Shown one piece after another: positions 10,732 to 23,225 of a stretch of 64,000 nucleotides of DNA. A program made the translations under genes and the position numbers. Below the pieces are notes generated by a model that ran no database searches, was not told the origin of the DNA, and worked only from the letters and a program-made list of their open reading frames with translations. Each line of letters opens with the position of its first letter. Within the stretch, counting starts at the first letter, position 1. Origin of the DNA: Ilyonectria destructans (Eukaryota > Ascomycota > Sordariomycetes > Hypocreales > Nectriaceae); assembly GCA_020740775.1 (NCBI GenBank), contig JAHEWK010000002.1:5890001-5954000 (forward strand), read 5' to 3'.

Positions 10732-12806
10732 TTATCTGTGAATTATATCCAAATCATGCTCTCTCTCTCCCTTTTTGGCCTTCCACGCCGCACTGTGACA
10801 AAGCCTCACAAGCTCCATGACGAACTCGCCAATCTCTTGTATCTGCCCAATCTCCTCTCCCGAGAGCCTCTCGGTCGGAATCTTGCGCGTGAGATTGCTA
10901 GCCGACGCTAATATCTGCAAGTCATTGTCCGCCGGGCTGCCGAGCGGGTGTATGAGGATGTTGACAAACAGCGGCATGGCAGCCATGGGCGCGTAGTGCG
11001 ACACGACCCAGACGGATTCCTCCTCCCAAAAGTCCACCGCGCTCTCCAGGAAGCGGATGATGGAGCGGCTGGCTTCCAGGGACAGGTCGGCGCTCGAGTG
11101 GACTACGCTGTGCAGGTCGTCGGGCAGGTTCCGCTCAAAGTCGCCGCACTTTCTGACGGTTGTGTGAATGTAGATCATGGTGAACAGGTAGTCGAGCTGC
11201 AAGTTGATGATGCGCATGCGGTCCTCGGTTCGCATCGCTGACGGGACTAAAAGGGATGAGTCTGGTGGGACGGACAGTCTCGGGCGATACGGCGGTTCAA
11301 TGGACAATCGCCACTCCTCGAGCTCGTCATCAAGCTGTCGAACATGAGAGAGGAGCTCGCCTTCTGTGTATTTGAATGCCCGCGGCGAACACAGCTGTCG
11401 GCCGGCGCTCTCCTTGATCCTCGCCAGGTCAATGTCTCGCGACTGGTTGTACCAGGAAGTCTGGCTGCTCCATTCTCCAGGGTCGCCGACCTCGCAGTAA
11501 TCGCAGGTGAGCAGCGGCGGGATTCCAGTTCGCAGGGAGGCGTCTTTGTCGACGCAGTAGCATATCCAGAACAATCTTCGAATGTGGAATCGTGACGGCT
11601 CGTCGAATATCGGAATGTGTTGAGGTAGAAGGGGCAGCCCTGACAGGAGGGCGTGGCCACCGAGATCACATACCATGCGGCATGCGCTCGTCAAGGCCAC
11701 CGAAGCCTCTCGACATTGCCCTTTCATCTTTTGATATGCCCACTGTATTCATTAGCAGGGAATGTCGCGGATGGTATTACCTTGGCTTACCAGTAGCAGG
11801 GTGGCCTGCAGGCTATCCAAGTTTACCGTGCCATTAATGACGAATAGCAAGCGTTTGGCTTCACCGGCGCATTCGTACGGTCCAGGAATAGAACCGGTTT
11901 GCTCAGTCTCTCGCGCGCGACTAGCAAACGCCAGCATGGCCCAGAGACAAGCTTCGGCCGATGTGCGACTTCCTAGGTCAGGCATCTTGGTGTCGTAGGC
12001 CCGAGAGATGGTCCCTTCAAGCAGGTCCCTATCGAGTACCGGGAATACTTTTGACGTCTTGGATTCCAAGAAGATGCCGACAAGGCGTCTGCAGAGGAAC
12101 TCTGGAGGCAGCATCCTCGGCCGCCCCAGCATGGAAATGAGTCGCGGCCGCGTGCTTATGGGATTGCCGAAGATGTCGAACTTGTCCAGGAACACGCGCT
12201 GCCCTGCCCCTTCGGAGATCCATTCCCGGCCCCGTGACGAAAGGATTCCTATCCCCTTGAAGTACCAGTTGTTGCCGAGCTGACATGTCGATAACTTGTA
12301 ACGGGGTTCGAGTTGACTTGATTCGGTCAAGGTCGGGGCAGTATGCAAGGGAATAGTCACGTCTCTAGCTGGCTGCTTGCTCGTAGCAGTAGTAGCGGTG
12401 GGAGGCGTCAAATGATACGAAACATGACTCGACGCCCGTCTCTCCGACTCTGGCGACGTAACACTGGGCGTAGATGCGGTTGTCGCCGCCTTGAGAGCGT
12501 CTTCGAGCTCTTCTACGCGGTTGGACAGTTCCTGCACGACATCCGACGTGGCCCTACAGCCCTGTTAGGACATGTTCGATGAGGATTCTCTCCGACTTTC
12601 CTCTTGTTTGGATTTTTGGCAACGACTCGGTCAAAGGTGCAAGCGAGGTCGTGGCTACTGCACCAATCGCAGGGGTCGCTCGAGGTTGCGATGACGCATT
12701 GAATCTGCGCGCCATCAGATAAACCCTGAACGGAAGGGTGATGCCGAAGATAAAAAACCAATACCTTGCGCTTGTAGCATAAGTCGCATGCGCGCCGGGG
12801 AGGCAT
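10732..12806 (-). CDS. Zn2Cys6 fungal transcription factor
   Basis: Nuclear zinc-cluster regulator. Exon 1 begins at the ATG at 12806 and carries RRACDLCYKRK. Intron 1 interrupts the cluster, which continues as IQC...CDWCSSHDLAC, supplying all six cysteines. After a basic linker (KNPNKRK) a coiled coil follows (QELSNRVEELEDALKAA). The large exons carry the fungal-regulator middle homology region (FLCRRLVGIFLESKTSKVFPV, SACRMVCDLGGH, RRLFWICYCVDKDASLRTG). The intron at 11790-11743 joins SLQATLLL to WAYQKMKGQC in frame. One junction is odd: joining exon 2 to the coiled-coil exon needs an intron of only about 35 bases (12596-12562) with a GTCGGA donor, so that splice is uncertain or a small indel exists. 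The gene is divergent from the Ca2+-ATPase at 13323, but its target is unknown. Confidence 0.85.
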
Positions 12807-13322
12807 CGCGATGAATCGAGGTTGACGTAATCGGAGTCACGGAGAGGAGGTTGCAGAGAAGAGGGGAGTCGGAAGGACGGAAATCCGCGCTGGGGTGGTC
12901 AAACCTCATGTACCTTGTTTCATCATTACATACGCGGAGGCGGAGAGGGGATCTCCGTAGATATAGTCCATGTATCAGGGTTGTTTACCCCATATTTGGG
13001 TCCAGTCTTTGCCCGATCTGATCTGACTGTGAGCACAGCCTCTTCTAGCGCGCTCGCTTAGTGACATGCTGCTGCAGCTACTTGGAGCGAGGTATCAAGA
13101 TCTTGAATCTACAGAGTAATCTACACCTTTAGTCTCGCCAAGGGGGTCTCGATCTGAAATGCAATAGCAAGATGGAACACTTGTATGCGCAGGATGAACG
13201 TGACAGACGAGATGCGACGTCCCCTACCATCCTGCTGGGACAAGTTATATAAATTATACCTCACCTCGGCCGGAATCGCGTCTCTCATGCCTCACTCTCC
13301 CATCACTTGACCACCCATCACC
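12807..13322. other. Divergent promoter region of regulator and Ca2+-ATPase
   Basis: A 516-base gap between two start codons transcribed away from each other. It contains a TATA-like element near the ATPase start and no additional gene. Confidence 0.5.
13244..13253 (+). promoter_or_regulatory. TATA-like element upstream of the Ca2+-ATPase
   Basis: TTATATAAAT lies about 70 bases before the ATG at 13323, followed by a pyrimidine-rich leader. This position fits a core promoter with a short 5' UTR. Confidence 0.45.
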
Positions 13323-16300
13323 ATGGTGGCCCAAACAAAGCCTCCATCCAGCACCTTGCTTGATCCAACCCCCAATCTCGACCCGCGCCAGCGGTCACTG
13401 AGCGATGCCAACACGGCTATATCCTCCGTCGGCCAGTCCATCAACACCAGCGAGACGACGGACGCAGACCTGAAGCTGGCCCTCGTGCCAGACCCGGGCA
13501 CCGAAGCTGACTTCGAGGTGGCCAACAACCCCTTCGACTACAGCCCCGGCCAGCTCAACAAACTATTCAACCCCAAGTCCGTAGACGCGCTTAGGGCATT
13601 GGGTGGTCTTGAAGGACTTGTTGGCGGTCTTCATACCGACATCCATACCGGTCTAAGCGTGGACGAGACGGGTATCGGGAACGCTCACCAAGCCACTGGT
13701 GATGGCTTCGTCGCTGCCGACCGCATCCGCGTGTACGGCCGCAACCAGCTCCCACCCAAGAAGCCAAAGTCCATCTGGCGCCTCGCTTGGATCACCTTCC
13801 AGGAAGCCGTGCTGATCCTGCTGACCGTGGCCGGCACTATCTCGCTCGCCCTCGGCCTGTACCAGACCTTTGGCGCCCCCAGGGAGCCCGGTGCTCCTAC
13901 GCCCGTCGACTGGGTCGAGGGCGTGGCTATTCTCGCCGCCGTTCTCATCGTCGTCGTGGTTGCTTCGCATAACGACTGGCAAAAGGAAAAGGCCTTTGTC
14001 AAGCTCAACACTAAGAAGGATGACAGACAGGTCAAGGTGCTGCGGTCCGGCAAGGAGATGCTCATCCATATTAACCAGGTTCTCGTCGGGGATGTTTTGT
14101 ACCTTGAGCCGGGCGACATGGTACCTGTGGATGGCATCTTCATCGATGGACACAATGTCAAGTGCGACGAATCGTCTGCCACGGGTGAATCAGATGCGTT
14201 AAAGAAGACGTCTGGCATAAACATGTTTGACGAAGCGGACTTGAACAAGGTAAAGAACTTTGACCCGTTCATCATCTCTGGCTCGCGAGTCCTCGAAGGT
14301 AAGCTCCCACGTATTCTACATTCCTCATTCCTCACCTGCTTACTCGTATAGGCATGGGAACGTTCCTCTGCACCTCAGTCGGCGTCCACAGCAGCTTCGG
14401 CAAGATCATGATGTCCGTCCGCACCGACATCGAATCGACGCCCCTGCAGAAGAAACTCGAGGGCCTAGCCGTGGCCATCGCAAAGCTCGGCGGCGGCGCG
14501 TCCCTGCTGATGTTCTTCATCCTGCTCTTCCGCTTCTGCGCCAACCTCTCGGGCGATGACAGGTCGTCGGCAGACAAGGCGGGCACGTTTGTCGATCTTC
14601 TGGTCGTGGCCATCGCCATCATTGCTGTCGCTGTGCCCGAAGGTCTGCCGCTTGCCGTCACTCTTGCGCTTGCTTTTGCTACGACGAGGCTTCTCAGGGA
14701 GAATAACCTCGTTAGAGTGCTCAGGGCCTGCGAGACCATGGGCAACGCAACGTGTATCTGCTCAGATAAAACGGGGACTTTGGTGCGTCGCCGACACTTG
14801 CGCGGTGACTGAGTTGCACTGACTGACGTGATAGACTGCAAACAAAATGACCGTCGTCGCGGGCTTGTTCGGGGCTTCCAGCTTCACCTCCGACGTTTCG
14901 TCATGGGCCTCGTCCTTGTCCCAGCACGTCAAGCAGCTCATCGTGCAATCCGTCGCCGTCAACTCGACCGCCTTCGAGGGCGACCAGGACGGCGTGATGA
15001 CCTTGATCGGCTCCAAGACGGAAACTGCGCTGCTGGAGCTCGCCAAGGGCCATCTCGGCCTGCAAGTCCTGTCTGAAGCCAGGGCCAACGAGGACATTGT
15101 CCACATGGTGCCGTTCGACTCGGCTAACAAGTACATGGCCGCTGTCATCAGGGGGCCTTCGGGATATAGGCTGCTGATAAAGGGCGCCTCCGAGATCGTC
15201 CTCGGCTTCTGCTCTTCTCAGATCAACGCGTCGTCAACCGATACTCATCCCCTCGACCGCAAAGCCGTAGAGGACACCATCGCCGCGTACGCGCACAAGT
15301 CCCTCCGCACCATCGGCCTAGTGTACAAAGACTTCGAGCACGATCCCGACCTGGACATTGCATCCTTCACCGACATGGTCCTCCTCGGCGTCGTCGGCAT
15401 CCAAGACCCCGTCCGCCCCGGCGTCCCCGAAGCTGTGCAGAATGCCGTGCGCGCCGGCGTCACGACGCGCATGGTAACCGGCGACAACGTCATCACGGCC
15501 CGAGCCATCGCCACCGAGTGCGGCATCTTCACCGACGGCATCGTCATGGAAGGGCCCGAGTTCCGCCGTTTGTCCGAGGAGCAGCTCGATAAGATGCTTC
15601 CAAGGCTGCAGGTCCTCGCTCGTTCGTCGCCAGAGGACAAGCGTATCCTGGTGGCCCGTCTCAAGTCCCTCGGCGAGACGGTGGCTGTCACTGGCGACGG
15701 GACTAATGATGCGCCGGCCTTGAAAGCTGCTGACGTTGGCTTCTCCATGGGCATTTCAGGCACCGAAGTAGCCAAGGAGGCGTCTGCGATTATCCTCATG
15801 GACGATAACTTCACCTCCATCGTCACGGCGCTCAAGTGGGGGCGAGCCGTCAACGACGCGGTGCAAAAGTTCCTCCAAGTACGTCTGCAGCCATAACGTT
15901 GAGCAGCGGGATAACCTGACAATTTAGTTCCAAATCACCGTCAATATCACCGCCGTTCTCCTCTCCTTCGTCACGTCCATGTACGACGACGATTTGGAGC
16001 CTGTGCTCAAGGCTGTACCGCTTCTCTGGGTAAGACAGCTTATAGATAACTGTTTAACGCTCTTGCTGATTGAATAGATCAATTTAATCATGGATACCAT
16101 GGCTGCTCTCGCCTTGGCCACAGATCCTCCCACAGACGCCATCCTCGACCGACCACCTCAGCCAAAGTCGGCGCCGCTCATCACCATGAATGTAAGTATT
16201 ACCCAAATGAGAAACAGGCTTAGCTAACTGTTTATAGATGTGGAAAATGATCATCGGCCAATCCATCTTCCAGCTCACCGTCGTCCTCATCCTCTACTTC

Positions 16301-16786
16301 GTCGGCGGCGACATCCTCAACTACGACCTCACCATCCCGGACGAAGAACTCCAGCTCGACACAATCATCTTCAACGTCTTCGTGTGGATGCAAATCTTCA
16401 ACGAGCTGAACTGCCGCCGTCTCGACAACAGGTTCAACGTCTTCGCCGGCGTGCACCGCAACTGGTTCTTCATCTTCATCAACCTCATCATGATCGGCCT
16501 GCAGATTGCCATCGTCTTCATCGGCGGCCGCGTCTTTGATATCCACCCTGATGGGCTGGACGGACCGCAGTGGGCGATATCTATTGTTATTGCGGCGTTT
16601 AGTCTGCCGTGGGGGATTGTTGTGCGTATATTTCCTGATGCGTGGTTTGAGAGTGTTGTGAATTTTGTTGCGCCGCCTTTTGTTGTGTCGTACAGGTTCA
16701 TGGCGAAGGGACTGGGCAAGTTTGGGGCTTTGTTTAAGAGGAGCAAAAACTCAGATGCGGAGAAGCAGTCGGATTCTGAAAAGTAG
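13323..16786 (+). CDS. PMCA-type P-type Ca2+-ATPase (vacuolar/plasma membrane)
   Basis: ATP-driven Ca2+ pump (P2B type, like yeast Pmc1 and fungal NCA proteins) removing cytosolic Ca2+ into the vacuole or out of the cell. Exons 13323-14298, 14352-14782, 14835-15878, 15928-16029, 16078-16191 and 16238-16786 give 1,071 residues with all phases matching. Visible motifs, in order, are SSATGESDALKK (actuator TGES), AVPEGLPLAVTLALAFAT (Ca2+-site helix 4), ICSDKTGTLTANKM (phosphorylated Asp, completed across intron 2), MVTGDNVITARAIATECG, and VTGDGTNDAPALKAADVGFSMG. The last membrane pairs follow (INLIMDTMAALALATDPP). The first ATG is preceded by a TATA-like element. At 1,071 residues it is at the short end for fungal members; it lacks long N- or C-terminal extensions, so a calmodulin-binding tail is not evident. 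Confidence 0.95.
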
Positions 16787-18628
16787 AAAACTAAAGTGAG
16801 GAGAAGATTGAGTATTAGGTAGAATCAAAAGGTTCATGTCATGACTGATGGTAACGTGATCTCCGAGATGTACCCATTGAGAACCACCATGGAGCAGTTG
16901 TGAAGAAAAAAGGCGGCGGAGAACTAACAACCTGTGGGTTAAAAGATGGTAGCACCTCAAGGTATCATCGTTATGCCGGCGAACGAGCAGGGTGTTCCTG
17001 AGACGACACTGCCGGGAACCTCTATACTTGGTTGACATATTTGTGCGCAAGAAACCGTGTTGCTAGCGTCTATACACAGCATCACGCCCGAGTGGCACAG
17101 CCTAGTTGAGACTGCTGGGGAGGCGTGAATGATCCCTCAAATCTCGCCACCTTCTTCTCCCTCAAGGTGAGCAGCCAGGACAGAAACAAGTGCAGCTACA
17201 ACAAGTTTCGACATCATTGGGGTGGCTTATGTACCTTATCGGGTTACCTAGGTTGTCTAACTGGGTCTCATTTCGGACTCAGACCGAGCTGTCACGGCCG
17301 TCATAGTCACGGCCATCAGAGCCGTTTTCGTCGGAGCCGTCGTGGCTAATATCTAGGCGGACGTGAGCAGAGATGTTCTTTAACCCAAGCATAAGAGTCG
17401 TCTAGAATATCATGTTTCGAATTGGCCTCGTTTCCTACATCCTATTCGTGGATCCTGTCCACATTGCGTGAGATGGGTACTCCGTGGGGATGCCGGGACA
17501 AGTTTGGCGTGACCGACAAAGCAAATGGTCCGAGCCGATTCATACTACACCATCACTTGAATCGGCCTGGAAATCAAAGTAAGGATTGCGTGCCTTGCAA
17601 CTTTACCCCAAGCTAAGTTGAGAGAGTCTCTTGGCTGTGACGAATGCAGTGTGGGTGTCTTTTTCTCGTTCAAACCCTCCAGGAATGGTGGGATTTGATT
17701 GACTGAAATAGCTTCAAAAACACATCGTCTCGTCTTCGTATTTCACTAGTGTCGTAGTCACAAAGAAGGAACACGTTGCTAGCCCCATCGAACTGCGATA
17801 GACCCTGCTTATCACGCCAATTTGGGAAAGTGGTAGTTTACCATAGCGCTAACTCCAGTACCCAGAAATTTATGCTCAGATCAAGCCGATCATACCCTAG
17901 CTACGCTTCGGGAACTTTTGTTCTAAGGTTATTTTACAGTTGAACAACCCTGTCAGCCAAGGCCTTGGAGTGTTTTCCGACCTGCCAAATGCGATCATGA
18001 GGGAACTGATCGCCAAAAGGCAGAGCAGGCTCTGTCAATAATGCCGCATAATCTTCACGCCATTACTCTTGCATCTGTAACTGGATGGGTAGACCAAATG
18101 CCAACATCCGGATGCCTGGCCGAGCGGTGGTATCATTCTCCTCACCACCGTCATATTTCTCCACCTCTCAGCATTCTGACCATTTTTAATGTCATGCATC
18201 CACACGATCAAAGCGGGGTGCTACCGCTTTCAAGTCTAATGCATCCGGCGAATGCCTTGTGATGGATAGACGCGAGGTGCAGCTCACTCGGTGGATTCCG
18301 AAGCTCCCGCTCTTCTTGGGAGGATTAAAGGACCTTCCACATGTGTTGCAGAACTCCGACATACTTACGCTATTCCTTGCTCATATACAGCTAGCTTTTG
18401 CCACCGGCCCCTCTCCGCTTTGCTTGGCCCTGCAAACATGAGCCGAACACTCATCATTCACCATTTATTGGCCAGCCATCTTTTTGTCCCCTGGCATCAT
18501 ATCCCCGGGCTCTCATGTAACCGCGGATATAATATGAGACTGTGCAGCACACCAGTGACTCTCATCACTGGATCCTCCGAGTTTCTAGCCGGGATTCATC
18601 ACAACACCATTCAGGTGCAATCTTTACC
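16787..18628. other. 1.8-kb intergenic region, no gene recognised
   Basis: Short open frames exist on the plus strand (for example 17125-17616 and 18041-18632), but none shows a domain, a consistent splice pattern or codon bias like the neighbours. The right end should contain the promoter of the aminopeptidase. Confidence 0.45.
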
Positions 18629-20413
18629 ATGAAGTTTAGAAATACCGCAGTGGCCTTGTTAGCCGTAGCCTCCCCAGGCCTCGTGGGGGCTAAGGGACTA
18701 CGCAAGCTTGACTCAAAGCGGCTTCAAGCCGACATTAAGACTACAAAGTAAGTACTGCGTATCAGATCTTGGGTTCCCTTGGCCAGGTCTTCTGAGCCTC
18801 GGCAAAGCTGACATCCGACGCGAAAGTCTCATGGGCAATTTAGAAGCTCTCAATGAGATCGCTCTAGACAACGGAGGGAACCGTGCTTTTGGATTGCCCG
18901 GATACGCCGCATCGGTCGACTATATCTGGAAGCGTATTTCAAAAGTCAAAGGCGCCAAGATCTGGAAGCAGGACTTTCCTGCCTTGTTTGCATTCGTCAA
19001 CTCTATCCAGCTCACGGTGGACGATGCACCCATCTACGCCTATGGATTAACGTATTCGCCATCGACCAGTGAAGAAGGCATCACGGCTGAGATTGTTCTT
19101 GGTCCTGAAGGCGCCACCGGATGCGATGCCTCGTCTTACGATGGCCTTGACGTCGACGGCAAAATCGTTCTGGTCCAGCGTTTTCGTTGTCCTACTGGAG
19201 GCACCCTTGCTGGGCGAGTGATTCCTGCGGCCGCCGCTGGTGCCTCTGCGGTCATAATCTATCATGACCTCACTACCAATGTTACTGCTGGCTCACTCAG
19301 CGCGCCTGACCCCGAGAAACATGTTCCTGCAGGATTCATCACTCTTGCCGATGGCCTCAAGATTAAAGCACGACTAGAAGCTGGTGAAACTCTCACGGCT
19401 CATTTTCAACAATCGCAGACCATAGAGACGCGGATTACTCAAAACGTGTTTGCAGAGACGACAGGTGGTGATCCTCGGAATGTTATCATGGTACGCTGAA
19501 TTTCACTCTGATAGTCCTCGCTTTACTAATCGTTACACCTAGCTTGGAGCACATCTCGACAGCGTTCAGGCAGGTCCCGGAATCAATGATGATGGTATTT
19601 AGGCCATTCTCATCCTTCGCTAAAACATCACTAACTATGTAGGGTCCGGGAGTTCATTGATTCTTGAACTTTTCCTCGCCTTGTCCAAGTACAAAACAAA
19701 GAACACGATTCGGTTTGCTTGGTGGGGCGCGGAGGAAAATGGCTTGCTGGGAAGTAGATACTATTGCTCAAATCTCGATGCAGCTAAAGTCAACGATTTG
19801 CTCGTTTATCTCAACTACGACATGGTGGCAAAAGGCTTTTTTGGTGTTGCTGACACCGATGGAAGCACATACGGTGTCAAGGCTCCATCTGGTTCTGAAG
19901 TCGTCGAGAAACTCTTTGTCAATTATTTCACCAGCAAAGGCCTGGAGGTCACCCCCGCTTCCCTCACAAATGGCAGCGACTATGCTCCGTTCTGGCAAAT
20001 CCTCAATAAGCCATTTGGATTCTTGCACACCGGTATGGCCGTTATTCACTTTCTTCAGTTATTTTTCTATCTCGTCTAACTCCATCTTAGGCACCGCTGT
20101 CGAGCAGGACCCCTGCTATCACCAGGCTTGCGACACCATCGAGAACCCAGACCCAAAGACTCTGACTATCAATGCCAAAGTACGCATGAACTCACCTTTA
20201 TACGCTGGGCTTTCTAATATGTATCCTTAGGCCGCTGCCCATATTCTTACCGTTCTTGACCAGAAGGGAACGAAGTTGATCTCCAAGCAGAAAGTCACTG
20301 ACGCCTCGCTCCAAGTCCGACGAAAGCGAGATGTCGGTCCAGACTTGGGCCAAATTCCCAACCTGGAGGCAATGGGTATAAGACACCTAGGATGCGGCTT
20401 ACACGATGTCTAA
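18629..20413 (+). CDS. Secreted M28-family zinc aminopeptidase with PA domain
   Basis: Extracellular or vacuolar exopeptidase of the M28 family (leucine aminopeptidase / aminopeptidase Y type), cleaving N-terminal residues with two Zn2+ ions. Exons 18629-18747, 18797-19490, 19543-19594, 19643-20032, 20091-20179 and 20231-20413 give 508 residues with agreeing phases. The N-terminus is a signal peptide (MKFRNTAVALLAVASPGLVGA). The PA insert domain follows (around GPEGATGCDASSYDG and VPAGFITLADG). The metal and catalytic residues are all present: AHLDS, INDDGSG (made across intron 3), WWGAEENGLLGS, NYDM and the last His in CYHQACD. The exon 1/2 acceptor at 18796 is the one that keeps the frame; nearby alternatives exist. 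Likely role is peptide nutrition. The C-terminus carries no GPI signal. Confidence 0.92.
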
Positions 20414-20559
20414 TAGTATAATGACGCAGTTGTTTGTTAGAGCTTAGGATATAGATAAGGTGTGGTGGGATACTCGGATGAACGGTGAGGTTGTGGGGTT
20501 GGTGTTATTGTGTTGCTCAACGAAGTAAATTGAAGTAAGATAACCTTGATGTATAATAA

Positions 20560-20954
20560 CCGCCACCCCCTTAAAACGTTTGCCTACAGTTAACCTTCTA
20601 TTAAACCTTCTACCCTTAGATAACTTAGAAAGTAGCTTTATACTGAGTATCCTCTAGCAGCTTTAGCAGCTTTAATAGCTATATTCTATTTTAGCCTATA
20701 CTATTAAGCTCTTTTTTATCTATTTCTATAGTTATATTACTTATAAATATATCTTAAAAAGCTTTAGGTTTATTTTATTATAGAAGATTTTTAGACTTTT
20801 ATTTCTAGGTATAATAAGGATAGTAATAATATAACTATATTGAATTAAATTAATTTATATTATTAAGTTAAATTAATTAAGCTTTTATTTTAATTAGATT
20901 TTTAAACTATTAAATTTATTTTCATATTAAAAAAATATATATTTATTATTTAAA
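20560..20954. repeat. AT-rich, RIP-like block
   Basis: About 400 bases of nearly pure A/T with no open frame. It directly abuts the monooxygenase relic, suggesting that an inserted and mutated transposon broke that gene. Confidence 0.6.
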
Positions 20955-21372
20955 AAAAGAAATTGATCTTTTGGCGTTGGTACCAGGCAAATCCAGGGAT
21001 CCACTGAACTGCCCACTGCAAGAGTTTAACACAAATAATTTGCACAGCTACAGCCAACGTGGATGATGAGTTCGGGTCAGCATACTGGGAAAAGTCAAAG
21101 TCGTTGCGAGGGAGGCAAGTTGGTGGCGTGCGGACGTAAACTGTCGCTCTCTATACCTGGTCAATGATGACCGGTATGGTCTGGGTAACACTTGGGCCGA
21201 GGCCGATGATGCCAACTCGCTTGCCTGTGATATTAACGTCTTGAAGCTAGCTGGATGTGTGCCACAATAGGCCCTTGAAGCTTTACCGGCCTAGAGTAGT
21301 ACCGAATTAGTTGATGAAGGCCGCCAACACAGATGACGACAACGTCAGCCACCCAGTGCTCGAGTCTATGGC
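20955..21372 (-). pseudogene. Baeyer-Villiger (flavin) monooxygenase fragment with stops
   Basis: Reading the minus strand, pieces of a class B flavoprotein monooxygenase are recognisable in order. They are an FAD-domain end (ADVVVICVGGLHQ), SFKGLLWHTSS, then DVNITGKRVGIIGLGPSVTQ (the NADPH-binding GxGxxG region), then TVYVRTPPTCLPRNDFDFSQ. In-frame stop codons occur before LQDVNITG and before RATVYVRTP, and frame changes are needed upstream. Both ends of the gene are missing, and the 3' side runs into AT-rich DNA. It is a dead fragment of an enzyme that would oxidise ketones to esters or lactones. Confidence 0.75.
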
Positions 21373-21441
21373 TGACTTTGTTTTGTGTAACAAAAAATAT
21401 ACAGCATCTGTCTTGTATTTCATGACTACATGTTAAACTTC

Positions 21442-23225
21442 TTATATTGTGTATCGAAAGCCTTGAAGATTCTCAATCAGTGTTTTGCCCTGGTCTGCTC
21501 GGCGATTCTGCAAGACAAAGTAGCAGACCAAGCTAGTAGCTGTTAGAAGAAGTATTCCATTAGCACTGGAAAATATCAGCATCTGATTAGTAGCAACGTA
21601 TTACAAGTTGACTTACGTTAGGCAAGCATAGATCCCTGGAAGGTAGTGCGGAGCATCACTTTTCATCAACCTTGATTAGTTGCGGTTATAAACAATTCTG
21701 CTCGTACTTACCGAGACCGAAAGACAAGAGAACCAGCAATGCCACCCGTGCCACCAAATCCTATCATACTTGCACTACAGAAGGCTCTCTTCCACGTGCC
21801 ACGAATGTTGTTTGCCTGGAAGACCATGACTGCTGGCAGATTTGCGCTGCATCCAGCGGTGACGAGGATCGAGCCAAAATATTGGACACCAGGAGATCTG
21901 CCCCATGCAAGCAAGCAGAGACCTATGATGCAGATGCAGCTGTTGAAGTACAACATGGGCCAGCGCAGATGAATCTTGTCGCTGATCCACCCTTGCATGA
22001 ACATGAGTAGCATCGCAGCCAGATAAGGAGGCGTGCTTAGACCTTGAGCTTGAGCGTCGGTGAACCCAAGCTTCTGTTTTAGAATAATCGGTAAAAAGAA
22101 GCCGACCGAGTATGCTTGCATTGTCGAGCAACTTGACCTCGTCAGCAATCGCGCTTTCGATTTCCAGCAGCAACTTACAGGAAGATCAAGGCAAATCCCC
22201 AAACCTTGCCATCGAGTGCTGGTTTTAAAAACCTCCTGAAGGCGAAAGACTCCGGCTCTGCGTCCTGCCGGTCGCGGTTGATACGTCGAACGATGAACGC
22301 ACTCTCTTGCTTTGTCAGAAACCCCCAAGACTTATCGGCTTGCTCTGGAAAGTCAACGGTAAAGATATAGCCGGCAATGCCAACTAGGATAGTCAATATG
22401 CCCTCCATTATGAATAACCATCTCCAACCGTGAAGTCCGGAAAGTCCAGCCATTTTTGAGAAGCCGAGACCGAGGACGCCTCCTAGCGCAGAGCCGAGTA
22501 CTCCAAGTAGGTAAAAGATTGATGTGCGCTTGTATAAGTCAACTATCGAAAAATCAGTCGGGTAAGATACGGTAGACAAATTACGGGCGACAGACATCGT
22601 GAGTACCAGCAAGAGATGAGGTAATATTGTCCCGGAAAGCAACCGGCCTCAAGCCCGCCGAGGAGGAAGCGTAAGGCAATGAGAGACTTCCAATGCTGCA
22701 CAAAACCGAAGCACTAGGAGGATTAACGAATTTCTTAGGCCTTGGGGATTAGAATTACCATCATGACGATACCCCAACAGAACACGATGCTCGACAGGAA
22801 TAGACGAGGTCCGATTTTGCGGACGAGAATGGATGCTGGGAATTGCAGGGCAACGTATGGAGCAAAGAAGACGAGGAGAACTAAAGACTGCAATCCTATT
22901 AGTAATAGATCCAAGTAACAATGACAAGTTCGATCGAAGAATTTTACATACATATCGGTTGCCATCGCCAAGCTGCAAATCCTTAGTCATACTGTTACTG
23001 GTTAGCACGATCATATAGCGTACATATAAGAAAAACTTACCCAGCGACGGCAGCATTGGACATGTTAGCACGATCGAGAAAAGAAACTGCCTGCATGAAG
23101 CCCAATATTATGAGCAGTCGCCTGTCAACTTTGTGAATGATCTTGCGCTGCTCTGGATAGCTGAACACTTCATCGTCGTCAACGTTGGCCTGTACGGCCA
23201 TCTGTTTACCCTCCATAAGTTCCAT
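21442..23225 (-). CDS. MFS transporter, anion:cation symporter (ACS/Dal5-like) family
   Basis: Plasma-membrane H+ symporter of the ACS family, which imports organic anions such as allantoate, vitamins, sulfonates or sulfate esters. The start is the ATG at 23225. The first exon carries the family N-terminus ([35 protein letters not shown]), and several short introns follow. Recognisable blocks are [40 protein letters not shown], and [20 protein letters not shown]. The final exon ends FRYTI just before TAA at 21442, the FRYx ending being characteristic of ACS members. About 12 spans are present. Internal exon borders (for example near 22970, 22740-22650, 22175, 21708) were placed only approximately. 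It is divergent from an alkylsulfatase gene 448 bases away, which suggests a sulfate-ester or sulfonate substrate. Confidence 0.85.

Noticed and set aside
16232..16546. Acidic open frames opposite the Ca2+-ATPase, and similar frames opposite 8580-9323
   Set aside because: They are antisense shadows of well-supported GC-rich coding exons and have no independent family resemblance.
18105..18180. GGCCGAGCGGT, similar to the D-arm box of Leu/Ser tRNA genes
   Set aside because: No T-arm box (GGTTCGA-type) at the right distance and no acceptor stem could be formed.
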